From Shewanella chilikensis (GTDB lineage: Bacteria; Pseudomonadota; Gammaproteobacteria; Enterobacterales; Shewanellaceae), in the NCBI RefSeq assembly GCF_002836945.1, contig NZ_NIJM01000009.1, positions 43,797 to 107,796 of the forward strand: a stretch of DNA of 64,000 nt, in the 5' to 3' direction. The translations under genes and the position numbers were made by a program. This document shows positions 47,457 through 56,373 of the stretch, piece after piece (position 1 is the stretch's first letter; every line of letters begins with the position of its first letter). The notes beneath the pieces are model-generated. The model was not told the origin of the DNA and searched no databases. It saw only the letters and a list, made by a program, of their open reading frames with translations.

Positions 47457-50309
47457 TTATGCTTTGACGATCTGACAAAGCGACGCCTTGGTTTCCTGCA
47501 TCTGAGTCACTGGGTCATAACCATAGGTCAGCGCAGTGTTACAGGATTCGCCCAATACGTAAGGCACTGTGCCTTCCGGATAGTTGGGCTCCAGGCTCTC
47601 GCCGTGCATGATCCCGGCAAAGTGGTAAGGCATCCAGGTCACACCAGGTTTAACCCTTGGGGTCACCATGGCTTGAACCAGAATGCGGCCGCCTTCGGCG
47701 CCTTCCAGCCATACCTTCTCACCGTCACGGATACCGCGGTCGGCAGCGTCACCAGGGTTGATCTCAACGAACATCTCCTGCTGCAGCTCTGCCAGCCATG
47801 GGTTGGCACGTGATTCTTCACCACCACCCTCGTATTCCACCAGACGACCGGAAGTCAGTACCAGTGGGTACTTGCCACTGACATCTTTCTCCTGGATAGA
47901 CTTGTACAGAGTCGGTAGACGATGTACTTGCATATCATCGTAGGTTGGATACTTGGCTACCAGATCGCGACGGGCTGTGTACAGCGGCTCGCGGTGTACT
48001 GGCACCTGATCAGGGAAGGTCCACACGATACAACGGGCCTTGGCGTTACCGAATGGGATACAACCGTGCTTGACGGCAACCCGGACAATACCGCCGGAAA
48101 GGTCTGTCTTCCAGTTCTTGCCTTCGGCTTCGGCTTTCTCTTCAGCAGTCAGCTCGTCCCACCAGCCCAATTGCTTGAGCAGCTTGTCGGAGAACTCAGG
48201 ATAACCGTCCTGGATTTCAGCACCTTTGGAGAAGGAGCCTTCGGCCAGCAGGTTCTTGCCTTGATATTCCACACCGTAACGGGCACGGAAGTTACCGCCA
48301 CCGTCTTTGACGTGCTTGCTTGTGTTATAGAGGATCTGGGTACCTGGGTGCTTCATCTCAGGTGTACCCCAACATGGCCAAGGCAGACCATAGGTTTCGC
48401 CCTTGCATGGGCCACCTTCGGCTTCCAAAGTTTTGTTGGAGAAAGTGCCCCAGTTCATGGTGTGAGCCTTAATACGCTCAGGGCTCTGGCCGGACATACC
48501 GATAGTCCACATACCGCGGTTGATTTCGCGGGTGATGTCTTCAATCAGAGGCAGACCATTTTCTTTCTTGATACGCTTGGTGTACTGCTCGGCGAAGCCC
48601 AGTTTCTGTGCCAGACGATACATGATTTCAATATCTGTCTTGGACTCAAACAACGGCTCAATAACCTGCTCACGCCATTGGATAGAACGGCCTGAGTTGG
48701 AGATGGAACCACGGGTTTCAAACTGAGTCGCGGCAGGCAGCAGGTAGACGCCATCTTTACGACGGTGCATAACACCGGCCATAGTTGGGAATGGGTCAAC
48801 AACAACGACTGTATCCATCTTGTCCAGTGCATCACGCACGTCGCGCTGACGGGTTTCAGTGTTGACAGACTGACCCCAGAAGAAGGCCAAACGCACGTTG
48901 TCTTTCTGTGCCAGCTTCTGCTTGTCTTCCAACACACCGTCGTGCCAACGGGAACAAGGAATACCCGGAGTCGTCATAGGTTCGCGGCCCAGGTAAGTAC
49001 CCTGGTCGAAGCGGCTCTTCATCCACTCCATATCCAGATCCCATACGTGGGTCCAGTGTTGCCATGCCGCAGTAGTCAGGCCGTAGTAACCTGGCAGGTT
49101 ATCGAACAGCAGACCCAGGTCGGTAGCGCCCTGTACGTTATCGTGACCACGGAAAATGTTGGTACCACCACCGGAAACACCCATGTTACCCAGAGCCAGC
49201 TGCAGGATACAGTAAGCACGGGTGTTGGCATTACCTACGTGGTGCTGGGTACCACCCATACACCAAACTACAGTGCCTGGACGGTTATCGGCCATCATCT
49301 TGGCGGCCTGGTACAGGTATTCTTCGCTACAGCCAGTGATGTTGGCCACTTCTTTAGGTGGGAACTTCTTGGCTTCTGCACGGATGGTTTCCATCTCGAA
49401 CACACGTTCTTTGATGAAGGTCTTGTCTTCCCAGCCGTTTTCGAAGATATGCCACAACATACCGTAGATAAATGGAATGTCGGTACCCGGACGGATAGAG
49501 CAATGCAGATCGGCATGAGCCGCGGTGCGGGAGAAGCGTGGATCAACCACGATCAGCTTGGCATTGTTCTTCTCTTTGGCGATCAGAATGTGCTGCATGG
49601 AAACAGGGTGTGCTTCTGCAGGGTTGGCACCAATGAAGAAGATGGCGCGGGCATTCTGAATGTCGTTGAAAGAGTTGGTTTGCGCACCATAGCCCCAGGT
49701 GTTGGCCACACCGGCTACAGTGGTAGAGTGACAAATACGGGCAGAGTGGTCGACGTTGTTGGTACCCCACATGGCGGCCAGCTTACGATACATGTAGCAG
49801 CCTTCGTTGGAGAACTTTGCACTACCCATAAAGTAAACAGAATCCGGACCCGATTCCTGGCGGATCTTCAGCATCTTGTCACCAACTTCGTTGATGGCCT
49901 GATCCCAGCTGATACGCTTCCACTTACCGCCTTCAAGCTTCATTGGATACTTGAGACGCTTCTCACCATGGCCGTGCTCGCGCAGTGCAGCACCTTTGGC
50001 ACAGTGACCACCGGCGTTGAACGGGTGATCGAAGGCAGGCTCCTGACCAGTCCAAACACCGTTTTGTACTTCGGCATACAAACCACAACCTACGGCACAG
50101 GCACTACAAATAGTGCGTTTGACTTCGATAGGCGCATCATGAGGTACATCTTTGGCTTCGGCACGACGTATCATGCCGGTACCCAGCATAGAGGCGGCAG
50201 CAATACCGCCGGCAGTAATACCGGCATTTTTCATAAACTGACGACGGCTGATCCCCAGTTTGGGTTTGTCGGCCTTAGGGGCGACATTGGATGTGCGAGT
50301 TAACTTCAT
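47457..50309 (-). CDS. fdhA1: Formate dehydrogenase catalytic subunit, first copy, Cys type
   Basis: A 950-residue molybdopterin enzyme that oxidises formate to CO2 in the periplasm. Tat signal SRRQFMKNAG. 4Fe-4S site near the N terminus: Cys68, Cys71, Cys75 and Cys103. The active-site residue that is selenocysteine in E. coli FdnG is Cys193 here (SARICHSTTVAG); no in-frame TGA is used. Molybdopterin-binding domains follow (WGQSVNTETR; FPTMAGVMH), with the C-terminal domain from about residue 800 (LTSGRLVEYEGG). The neighbour FdhX may help its function. The paralogue is at 52566-55415. Confidence 0.96.
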   Translation of the reverse strand: MKLTRTSNVAPKADKPKLGISRRQFMKNAGITAGGIAAASMLGTGMIRRAEAKDVPHDAPIEVKRTICSACAVGCGLYAEVQNGVWTGQEPAFDHPFNAGGHCAKGAALREHGHGEKRLKYPMKLEGGKWKRISWDQAINEVGDKMLKIRQESGPDSVYFMGSAKFSNEGCYMYRKLAAMWGTNNVDHSARICHSTTVAGVANTWGYGAQTNSFNDIQNARAIFFIGANPAEAHPVSMQHILIAKEKNNAKLIVVDPRFSRTAAHADLHCSIRPGTDIPFIYGMLWHIFENGWEDKTFIKERVFEMETIRAEAKKFPPKEVANITGCSEEYLYQAAKMMADNRPGTVVWCMGGTQHHVGNANTRAYCILQLALGNMGVSGGGTNIFRGHDNVQGATDLGLLFDNLPGYYGLTTAAWQHWTHVWDLDMEWMKSRFDQGTYLGREPMTTPGIPCSRWHDGVLEDKQKLAQKDNVRLAFFWGQSVNTETRQRDVRDALDKMDTVVVVDPFPTMAGVMHRRKDGVYLLPAATQFETRGSISNSGRSIQWREQVIEPLFESKTDIEIMYRLAQKLGFAEQYTKRIKKENGLPLIEDITREINRGMWTIGMSGQSPERIKAHTMNWGTFSNKTLEAEGGPCKGETYGLPWPCWGTPEMKHPGTQILYNTSKHVKDGGGNFRARYGVEYQGKNLLAEGSFSKGAEIQDGYPEFSDKLLKQLGWWDELTAEEKAEAEGKNWKTDLSGGIVRVAVKHGCIPFGNAKARCIVWTFPDQVPVHREPLYTARRDLVAKYPTYDDMQVHRLPTLYKSIQEKDVSGKYPLVLTSGRLVEYEGGGEESRANPWLAELQQEMFVEINPGDAADRGIRDGEKVWLEGAEGGRILVQAMVTPRVKPGVTWMPYHFAGIMHGESLEPNYPEGTVPYVLGESCNTALTYGYDPVTQMQETKASLCQIVKA
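49672..49739. repeat. 68-base segment identical to one in fdhA2
   Basis: Bases 49672-49739 are identical to 54778-54845 in the second fdhA copy and code for the active-site Cys region. The copies are 5,106 bases apart in direct orientation. Confidence 0.85.
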
Positions 50310-50327
50310 CGCTTGAGATCTCCTGGA

Positions 50328-50525
50328 TTAGCTACGCAGGCTGTTGTAATAGCTGCGGATATGCGCTGTTTCGTGATAGCCCTTTGTCGCGGACTTCGCT
50401 TCAACAGGCTCATTGGCCTGAGCGGCGCTCACCCCTGTTGCAGCAATCGCGGCACCCGCGGCACTGCCTATGGTGATAGCCTTCAGCAGGGATCTGCGGT
50501 TCAGATCTGGCTTCTGGTCTTTCAT
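50328..50525 (-). CDS. fdhX1: Small Tat-exported formate dehydrogenase protein, first copy
   Basis: A 65-residue protein with a Tat signal (LNRRSLLKAITIGSAAGAAIAATG) and a short mature part ending with ETAHIRSYYNSLRS. The same pattern (E..H.R.YY.SLR) is in the gene at 55434-55631, so this conserved tail is likely the functional part. Such small proteins precede fdhA in Shewanella and related bacteria, but their role is not established. The ATG at 50525 has AGGAG five bases upstream; the longer frame has none. It is the first gene of the fdhX1A1B1C1 operon. Confidence 0.85.
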   Translation of the reverse strand: MKDQKPDLNRRSLLKAITIGSAAGAAIAATGVSAAQANEPVEAKSATKGYHETAHIRSYYNSLRS

Positions 50526-50847
50526 CTTCGCTCCTGATAATTTTCCCCCGCACTGCGGGTGACTCGACTCTTTTTTGTGCACTCCAGCCTATTAACAACT
50601 CAAGCTGCGCTTATGTACAAAAAAGGTAAAAAATCCGTTATATATGAATGGAGTCCTTCTTTAAGCATGGGCAATATAAGGCTTTGCAAGAGTATGGGTT
50701 TTGATCTGGGACAGTTTGAATGTAAGCCCCATGGGAGCGGCTGTTCAAAGCGTTAACTGCTTCAAACTTTCAATAAAAGGAAAATAGCGAAAGTATCAGG
50801 AGAGTGTGGATTCTGAAGTAAATAATGTTAAAAAACAGATCATAAAA
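50526..50847. other. Promoter region of the first fdh operon
   Basis: About 320 bases between the fdhX1 start and the terminator of the second operon. No gene is seen; small open frames lack support. The stretch is AT-rich near 50620-50650 (TATATA on both strands), where a promoter may lie, but no complete box pair is visible. Confidence 0.5.
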
Positions 50848-50873
50848 AAACACCCCGGCAGGCCGGGGTGTTT
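50848..50873 (-). terminator. Terminator of the second fdh operon
   Basis: CACCCCGGC / GCCGGGGTG (50851-50859, 50862-50870) with flanking AAA/TTT; on the minus strand a T-run of seven follows. Confidence 0.85.
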
Positions 50874-50897
50874 GCAGTCTTAAATCAGCTCAGGGGC

Positions 50898-51896
50898 TCA
50901 ATTCTCTCGATATTTGAGCGTACCGTTGGCCTTGATTTCGTCGTACCAGACATTGTGGTGCTGCATCGCCCAGTTTTCATCACAGTAACCGGACTTCATA
51001 CACTCCATACCGCCCTCGGACAGTACGGTCGCCATCCAGATATGCACTATGGTGAAGGCGATGATCAGAATTGCACTGATACCATGCACCAACAGCGCCG
51101 CCATCGAGGCTTCGCGGGGCAAATCCAGGTTGGGCAACACCATCATGATGCCGGAAATGCTGATAAACAGACCGAAAATGGCCAGGGTCCAGAACCACAT
51201 CTTCTCACCGGCGTTGGCAAAACCCGAATCCGGGTGCTTACCCTTGAAGGGGCCGAAGTTGATGTAGCCTCCCACCAGCATGAACCACTTGAGGTCATAG
51301 CTCTTGAACAGCTGATCCGGCATCCATTTCACCACCAGTACCGCCCAGGAGACGATAAACAGTGGCCCGACCCAGTCGTGGATCGTCTTGGAGCCATAGA
51401 TCAGTGCTGCCCAAATATCGCCACTGACATAGGGTTGCAGCACATGCTTGCCCAACATGATGTTGAGCCCGGTGAAGATCAGGATAAGACAGCTGATCGC
51501 CACTACCCAGTGGATAATCAGGTCTGCCTTACTCCAGCGGAACACCAACTTACCGGAAAAGCCGTGATGCAGCTTGGATGGGCCATTCACCAGGTAAAAG
51601 AGCACGAACGCCCCAAACACGCCGACTACGGCTATTGCCATAACGGGTGTCAGGTACTGATTGCGCAGCTCCTTGCCCTGATTGCCGGCCACGTTGATCA
51701 GCACGCCGGTTTCAACGCCTTTAGCTGTGGTATAGCCGGATTCACCGGATTTTACCGCGCGCCAAAGATCGGCCTCACTGGTTTGCGCCTGTTGCTGGCT
51801 CGACTGTTCATCGGCGGCCATGGCTGTGGAAGCAAACCCCAGCCCGGCAACCAATACCAGCAGAGCGAACAGACTGCGCAGTGATTTGATTAACAT
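50898..51896 (-). CDS. fdhC2: Formate dehydrogenase cytochrome b subunit, second copy
   Basis: About 332 residues, homologous to the protein at 45824-46804. N-terminal signal (SLRSLFALLVLVAGLGFAST), a hydrophilic stretch, then four membrane segments with conserved histidines (DLIIHWVVAISCLILIFTG; IHDWVGPLFIVSWAV; TIVHIWMATVLSEGG), and the shared ending SGYCDENWAMQHHNVWYDE. GAGGAG precedes the ATG at 51896; a GTG six bases upstream is less likely. It ends the fdhX2A2B2C2 operon. Confidence 0.93.
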   Translation of the reverse strand: MLIKSLRSLFALLVLVAGLGFASTAMAADEQSSQQQAQTSEADLWRAVKSGESGYTTAKGVETGVLINVAGNQGKELRNQYLTPVMAIAVVGVFGAFVLFYLVNGPSKLHHGFSGKLVFRWSKADLIIHWVVAISCLILIFTGLNIMLGKHVLQPYVSGDIWAALIYGSKTIHDWVGPLFIVSWAVLVVKWMPDQLFKSYDLKWFMLVGGYINFGPFKGKHPDSGFANAGEKMWFWTLAIFGLFISISGIMMVLPNLDLPREASMAALLVHGISAILIIAFTIVHIWMATVLSEGGMECMKSGYCDENWAMQHHNVWYDEIKANGTLKYREN

Positions 51897-51910
51897 AGTC
51901 ACTCCTCGTC

Positions 51911-51932
51911 AGGGTGGGCCTTAGCCCACCCT
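51911..51932 (-). other. Intercistronic hairpin between fdhB2 and fdhC2
   Basis: Perfect 9-base stem AGGGTGGGC / GCCCACCCT (51911-51919, 51924-51932), loop CTTA, between the fdhB2 stop and the fdhC2 ribosome site. It has no T-run, so it is an mRNA structure rather than a terminator. Confidence 0.6.
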
Positions 51933-51941
51933 CGCTCTGTC

Positions 51942-52538
51942 TCAGTTGATCTCACCGGTCTTGGGATTGTAGCCCCAAATTACATCAGGGTTACCCCGGG
52001 CGGCCATCCGCTCACGATAGATGTTGGATACCACTTCCGCGTCACCGGCCAGCAGCGCCTTGGTGGAGCAAAGCTCGGCACACATAGGCAGCTTACCTTC
52101 GGCGATACGGTTGGCACCGTACTTCTTGCGCTCGGCTTCAGAGAAGTTTTCCTCTGGACCACCGGCACAGAATGTACATTTATCCATCTTGCCGCGACTG
52201 CCGAAGGCGGTCTTTTTCGGGAACTGAGGCGCCCCGAAAGGACAGGCATAGAAGCAGTAACCACAACCGATACAGGTATCTTTGTTGTGCAGCACTATGC
52301 CATCGTCAGTGCGGTAGAAGCAGTCTGCAGGACACACGGCCATACAAGGCGCGTCGGTACAATGCATACAGGCAACTGAAATGGACGCTTCACCGGGCTG
52401 GCCATCATTGATGGTTACCACGCGGCGACGCTGGATACCCCACTCGAGCGCGGAGTCGTTTTCGTTTTTACAGGCTGTGACGCAACCGTTACACTCGATG
52501 CAGCGCTTGGTGTCACATAAGAATTTCATGACTGCCAT
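51942..52538 (-). CDS. fdhB2: Formate dehydrogenase iron-sulfur subunit, second copy
   Basis: A 198-residue relative of FdhB1 with the same four cysteine sets: CDTKRCIECNGCVTACKNEN, CMHCTDAPCMAVCPADC, CIGCGYCFYACPFG, and CTFC with CAELC. It is longer at the C terminus by about nine residues (GNPDVIWGYNPKTGEIN). Export in complex with FdhA2 is expected. It is between fdhA2 and fdhC2. Confidence 0.95.
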   Translation of the reverse strand: MAVMKFLCDTKRCIECNGCVTACKNENDSALEWGIQRRRVVTINDGQPGEASISVACMHCTDAPCMAVCPADCFYRTDDGIVLHNKDTCIGCGYCFYACPFGAPQFPKKTAFGSRGKMDKCTFCAGGPEENFSEAERKKYGANRIAEGKLPMCAELCSTKALLAGDAEVVSNIYRERMAARGNPDVIWGYNPKTGEIN

Positions 52539-52565
52539 AATGGCTTATCTCCTCATCAAGTACGG

Positions 52566-55415
52566 TTAGGCTTTGGTGATCTGGCACAGGCTGGATTTGG
52601 TTTCCTGCATCTGTGTCACCACATCATAGCCATAAGTCAGAACCGTGTTGGCCGATTCACCCTGAACGTAAGGAACTGTACCTTCCGGATAATTCTTCAC
52701 CAGGCTCTCGCCTTCGAAGATACCGGCGAAGTGGTACGGCATGAAACATTCACCGTTGATCACCCGTGGCGTTACCATGGCCTTGACCTTGATCTTGGCG
52801 CCTTCTGGGCTGTGTACCCAAACATCGTCGCCATCGCGTAGACCGCGGTCGGCAGCATCTCCTGGGCTGATCTCGATAAACATCTCCTGCTGCAACTCGG
52901 CCAACCAAGGGTTGGAACGGGTTTCTTCACCACCGCCTTCATATTCCACCAGACGACCAGAGGTCAGTGCCAGCGGGAAGTCTTTGGAGAAGTCCTTGTC
53001 CTGAATTGACTTGTACAGGGTCGGCAGACGCGCCACCATACGGTCTTCGTAGGTGGGGTACTTGGCGACCAGGTCACGACGAGGCGTGTATAGAGGTTCA
53101 CGGTGCAACGGAATGTCGTCCGGGAAGTTCCATACGATACAACGAGCCTTGGCGTTACCATAAGGGATACAGCCGTGAGCTATGGCCACACGCTGAATAC
53201 CACCGGAAATATCGGTTTTCCAGTTTTTGCCTTCGGCGTGTTTCTTCTCTTCTTCGGTCAGGTCATCCCACCAACCCAGCTGCTTGAGCATCTTGTCGGT
53301 GAACTCAGGGTAACCGTCCTGAATCTCACTGCCTTTGGAGAAGGAACCTTCGGCAAGTATGTTGTTGCCATTGTGCTCAACACCGTAACGGGCACGGAAG
53401 TTACCACCGCCGTTGCGGACTTCACGGTCGGTACGATAGAGGATTTGAGTACCTGGATGCTTCATCTCAGGTGTGCCCCAACATGGCCATGGCAGACCAT
53501 AAGTTTCGCCCTTGGCCGGGCCGCCGGGTGCTTCGAGGGTATCGAAGTCGAAGGTACCCCAGTTTTCTTGGTGCATCTTCAGACGCTCAGGGCTCTGACC
53601 TGTGTAACCTATGGTCCACATACCGCGGTTGAACTCGCGGGTGACATCTTCAACCAACGGCTCTTCACCGTTGACCTTGATGTGCTTACAGAACTCTTTC
53701 TCAACGCCCCACTTTTTGGCCAACTTGTACATGATCACATGGTCAGGCAGCGACTCGAACAGAGGGTCGATGACCTGAGAACGCCACTGCAGTGAACGGT
53801 TGGAAGCTGACACAGAACCATAGGTTTCGAACTGAGTCGCTGCTGGCAGCAGGTAGACGCCATCTTTACGCTGGTGCATAACACCGGCCATGGTTGGGAA
53901 TGGGTCAACGACTACCACAGTGTCCATCTTGTTCAGTGCTTCACGCACCTCACGGCCACGGGTTTCGGTGTTGACTGACTGACCCCAGAAGAAGGCCAGA
54001 CGGATATTGTCTTTCTGGGCAATCTTGTTCTTGTCTTCCAGCACACCGTCGTGCCAGCGGGAACAAGGGATACCGGCTGAAGTCTGTGGCTTCTGGCCCA
54101 GATACTCGCCCTGATCGAAACGGCTGTTGACCCAGGCAGGATCCAGATCCCACACATTGCACCAATGCGCCCAGGCGCCGGAAGTCAGACCATAGTAGCC
54201 AGGTAGGTTATCGAACAGCAGACCAAAGTCAGTGGCGCCCTGTACGTTGTCGTGACCACGGAAGATGTTGGTACCACCACCGGAAACACCCATGTTACCC
54301 AGGGCCAACTGCAGGATACAGTAAGCACGGGTATTGGCGTTACCCACGTGGTGCTGAGTACCACCCATACACCAAACGATAGTGCCGGGCTTGTGCTCGG
54401 CCATCATCTTGGCGACGCGACGCATTTGAGCTTCACCGACACCGGCAACATGCTCAACCTCGGCAGGGTTGTACTTCTTCACCTCTTCGCGGATACGTTC
54501 CATGCCGTACACACGCTGATCGATAAAGCTCTGATCTTCCCAGCCGTTTTCGAAGATATGCCACAGCAGACCGTAGATGAAAGGAATGTCGGTACCGGGA
54601 CGGATATGCACGTACTCGTCAGACTTAGCTGCAGTACGGGTGAAACGTGGATCAACCACTATGACTTTGGCACCGCGCTCTTTACCTACCAGAATGTGTT
54701 GCATCGCCACAGGGTGAGCTTCACTGGGGTTGGAGCCGATAAACAGCATGCACTTGGCATTGTGCATATCGTTGAAGGAGTTGGTTTGCGCACCATAGCC
54801 CCAGGTGTTGGCCACACCGGCTACAGTGGTAGAGTGACAAATACGCGCCGAGTGGTCGACGTTGTTGGTGCCCCACATGGCTGCGAGTTTGCGGTACAGG
54901 TAAGACTGTTCGTTGGAGAACTTGGCACTACCCATGAAGTACACAGAGTCAGGGCCGGATTCTTCGCGGATCTTCAGCATCTTGTCGCCGACTTCATTGA
55001 TAGCCTGCTCCCAGCTGAGACGTTTCCACTTACCGCCTTCGAGTTTCATTGGATACTTGAGACGTTTCTCACCATGGCCGTGCTCACGCAGTGACGCGCC
55101 CTTGGCACAGTGACCACCGCGGTTGAATGGATGGTCCACGGCAGGTTCCTGCCCGGTCCAAACACCGTTTTGCACTTCGGCGTAAATACCACAACCTACT
55201 GAACAGTGAGAGCAGATAGTACGCTTCACTTCGGTTGGGGCATCGTGAGGAATATCTTTGGCTTCGGCTTTACGCATCATTCCTGCGCCCAGCATAGATG
55301 CTGCGGCAATCCCACCGGTAGCCAAACCGGCAGACTTAAGGAACTGACGACGATTCAGACCCAGAGCGGGCTTTGCAGCCACCGCGGCCTGGTCTGTTTT
55401 GCGGGTTAATCGCAT
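52566..55415 (-). CDS. fdhA2: Formate dehydrogenase catalytic subunit, second copy, Cys type
   Basis: A 949-residue molybdopterin formate dehydrogenase, close relative of FdhA1. Tat signal LNRRQFLKSAG; 4Fe-4S cysteines 68, 71, 75 and 103 (ICSHCSVGCG; GGHCAKG); active-site Cys193 in SARICHSTTVAG instead of selenocysteine. Molybdopterin domains are as in the first copy. AAGGAG lies eight bases before the ATG at 55415; the GTG before it is not needed. The residues around the second Fe-S cysteine differ from copy 1 (SHCSVGCG against SACAVGCG). It is third in the fdhT-X2-A2-B2-C2 run. Confidence 0.96.
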   Translation of the reverse strand: MRLTRKTDQAAVAAKPALGLNRRQFLKSAGLATGGIAAASMLGAGMMRKAEAKDIPHDAPTEVKRTICSHCSVGCGIYAEVQNGVWTGQEPAVDHPFNRGGHCAKGASLREHGHGEKRLKYPMKLEGGKWKRLSWEQAINEVGDKMLKIREESGPDSVYFMGSAKFSNEQSYLYRKLAAMWGTNNVDHSARICHSTTVAGVANTWGYGAQTNSFNDMHNAKCMLFIGSNPSEAHPVAMQHILVGKERGAKVIVVDPRFTRTAAKSDEYVHIRPGTDIPFIYGLLWHIFENGWEDQSFIDQRVYGMERIREEVKKYNPAEVEHVAGVGEAQMRRVAKMMAEHKPGTIVWCMGGTQHHVGNANTRAYCILQLALGNMGVSGGGTNIFRGHDNVQGATDFGLLFDNLPGYYGLTSGAWAHWCNVWDLDPAWVNSRFDQGEYLGQKPQTSAGIPCSRWHDGVLEDKNKIAQKDNIRLAFFWGQSVNTETRGREVREALNKMDTVVVVDPFPTMAGVMHQRKDGVYLLPAATQFETYGSVSASNRSLQWRSQVIDPLFESLPDHVIMYKLAKKWGVEKEFCKHIKVNGEEPLVEDVTREFNRGMWTIGYTGQSPERLKMHQENWGTFDFDTLEAPGGPAKGETYGLPWPCWGTPEMKHPGTQILYRTDREVRNGGGNFRARYGVEHNGNNILAEGSFSKGSEIQDGYPEFTDKMLKQLGWWDDLTEEEKKHAEGKNWKTDISGGIQRVAIAHGCIPYGNAKARCIVWNFPDDIPLHREPLYTPRRDLVAKYPTYEDRMVARLPTLYKSIQDKDFSKDFPLALTSGRLVEYEGGGEETRSNPWLAELQQEMFIEISPGDAADRGLRDGDDVWVHSPEGAKIKVKAMVTPRVINGECFMPYHFAGIFEGESLVKNYPEGTVPYVQGESANTVLTYGYDVVTQMQETKSSLCQITKA
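54778..54845. repeat. 68-base segment identical to one in fdhA1
   Basis: The direct-repeat partner of 49672-49739. Surrounding sequence is similar but not identical, which fits gene conversion or strong constraint. Confidence 0.85.
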
Positions 55416-55433
55416 CACATACTCTCCTTATCG

Positions 55434-55631
55434 TTATTTGTTACGCAGTGAGGCGTAATAATTGCGCACATGGTCAGTCTCACGGTAGCCCTCACCCTTT
55501 GGCACTTCTGGTGCTTCAGGCTTGGCCGCCAAGGCTTGACCACTGACAGTCGCAACCGCGCCTGCCGCACTGCCGATCGCCAATGCCTTGAGCAGTTGAC
55601 GACGACCCATGTCGGAAGCTTGCTTCTTCAT
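55434..55631 (-). CDS. fdhX2: Small Tat-exported formate dehydrogenase protein, second copy
   Basis: A 65-residue relative of the protein at 50328-50525. Tat signal (MGRRQLLKALAIGSAAGAVAT) and the same tail E.DHVRNYYASLR. GAGGAG lies six bases before the ATG at 55631. It is between the TorD-type chaperone gene and fdhA2. The role is unknown, but strict pairing with fdhA in both operons suggests a subunit or maturation factor. Confidence 0.85.
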   Translation of the reverse strand: MKKQASDMGRRQLLKALAIGSAAGAVATVSGQALAAKPEAPEVPKGEGYRETDHVRNYYASLRNK

Positions 55632-55656
55632 AGTGTCTCCTCGTGTTGAAGGTAGA

Positions 55657-55673
55657 CGGGGGAAACTCCCCCG
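55657..55673 (-). other. GC-rich hairpin between the chaperone gene and fdhX2
   Basis: CGGGGG / CCCCCG (55657-55662, 55668-55673) with loop AAACT, 34 bases after the chaperone stop on the minus strand. No T-run follows. It could partly separate the expression of the chaperone part from fdhX2A2B2C2. Confidence 0.5.
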
Positions 55674-55706
55674 CATGCTTTAGCCCGTGTTGCCACGGAC
55701 AAATTC

Positions 55707-56363
55707 TCAGGCCAGCTCGCTGGCTTTGGGCTGGATCTGTACCGCCGGGGTTTCCACCACAGGCGTGCTCAGCACCAGCTGTTCAAACTCATTGATTTCG
55801 GTTTCAAAGAAGGCCCGGCCGAGTTGTGCCACCACGGCGTAAAACGCGGCGGAGGGACAACGGGACAAGGTATCGAAGAAACGTATGATCCAGCTGCCGA
55901 TATGGCGGCGGTAGAAGGCCAGTTGCTGGTGGGCCGGAGCTTCCAGCAGCAGTATGCCCATTACCTCGCACAGAGCGGCGACATGATCTTCCGGTTCCTT
56001 GACATTTTCTTCGCGCTCGAAGCCCAGTTGCATCAGGTCCTGACGCAGCAGAGCCAAGGGCTTGTCCATCAGCGAACCTGTCATAAACCAGCTACCGTAG
56101 GGCAGGATTTCCCCTGAGCCTACGCCGAGGAAGATGTTGAAATACTCATCTTCCAGCTGGTTACTGTCGAATTGTACGGCCGCCAACTTGAGCGCCAACC
56201 AGGCCTTGGTCATCTCACTGTCGTCATTGGCGTCGACTTCGAGGTCGCCAAGAAAACTCAGCAATTCCGGGCTGGGGTGGCGCCTTAACAGCGCCGCCAG
56301 CAGCTGATAGATATCTGCTCTAAGCTGATCGTTTTCTGATACTTCTCTTACTGTTTCGGTCAT
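55707..56363 (-). CDS. fdhT: TorD-family chaperone for formate dehydrogenase
   Basis: A 218-residue cytosolic helical protein of the TorD/NarJ redox-enzyme chaperone type. Characteristic segments: DQLRADIYQLLAALLRRHPS, EYFNIFLGVGSGEILPYGSW, and the conserved helix EDHVAALCEVMG. Such chaperones bind Tat signals or apo-enzymes until the cofactor is inserted; the neighbouring fdhA genes are the likely clients. The symbol fdhT follows usage in Shewanella as I recall it. It stands between the polyferredoxin gene and fdhX2. Confidence 0.85.
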   Translation of the reverse strand: MTETVREVSENDQLRADIYQLLAALLRRHPSPELLSFLGDLEVDANDDSEMTKAWLALKLAAVQFDSNQLEDEYFNIFLGVGSGEILPYGSWFMTGSLMDKPLALLRQDLMQLGFEREENVKEPEDHVAALCEVMGILLLEAPAHQQLAFYRRHIGSWIIRFFDTLSRCPSAAFYAVVAQLGRAFFETEINEFEQLVLSTPVVETPAVQIQPKASELA

Positions 56364-56373
56364 AGCGGATCTC

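Noticed and set aside
48765..50303. Long open frame of about 512 codons opposite fdhA1
   Set aside because: It is the antisense of a clear molybdopterin gene. Its residues are those expected from the reverse complement of conserved codons, and it has no ribosome site or known motif.
50868..51884. Open frame of about 338 codons opposite fdhC2
   Set aside because: Antisense shadow of a membrane-protein gene; His/Gln-rich without any domain and starting inside the terminator region.
47457..55415. Selenocysteine (TGA) in the formate dehydrogenases
   Set aside because: Both copies have a Cys codon at the active-site position in SARICHST, and the frames are open without TGA read-through.
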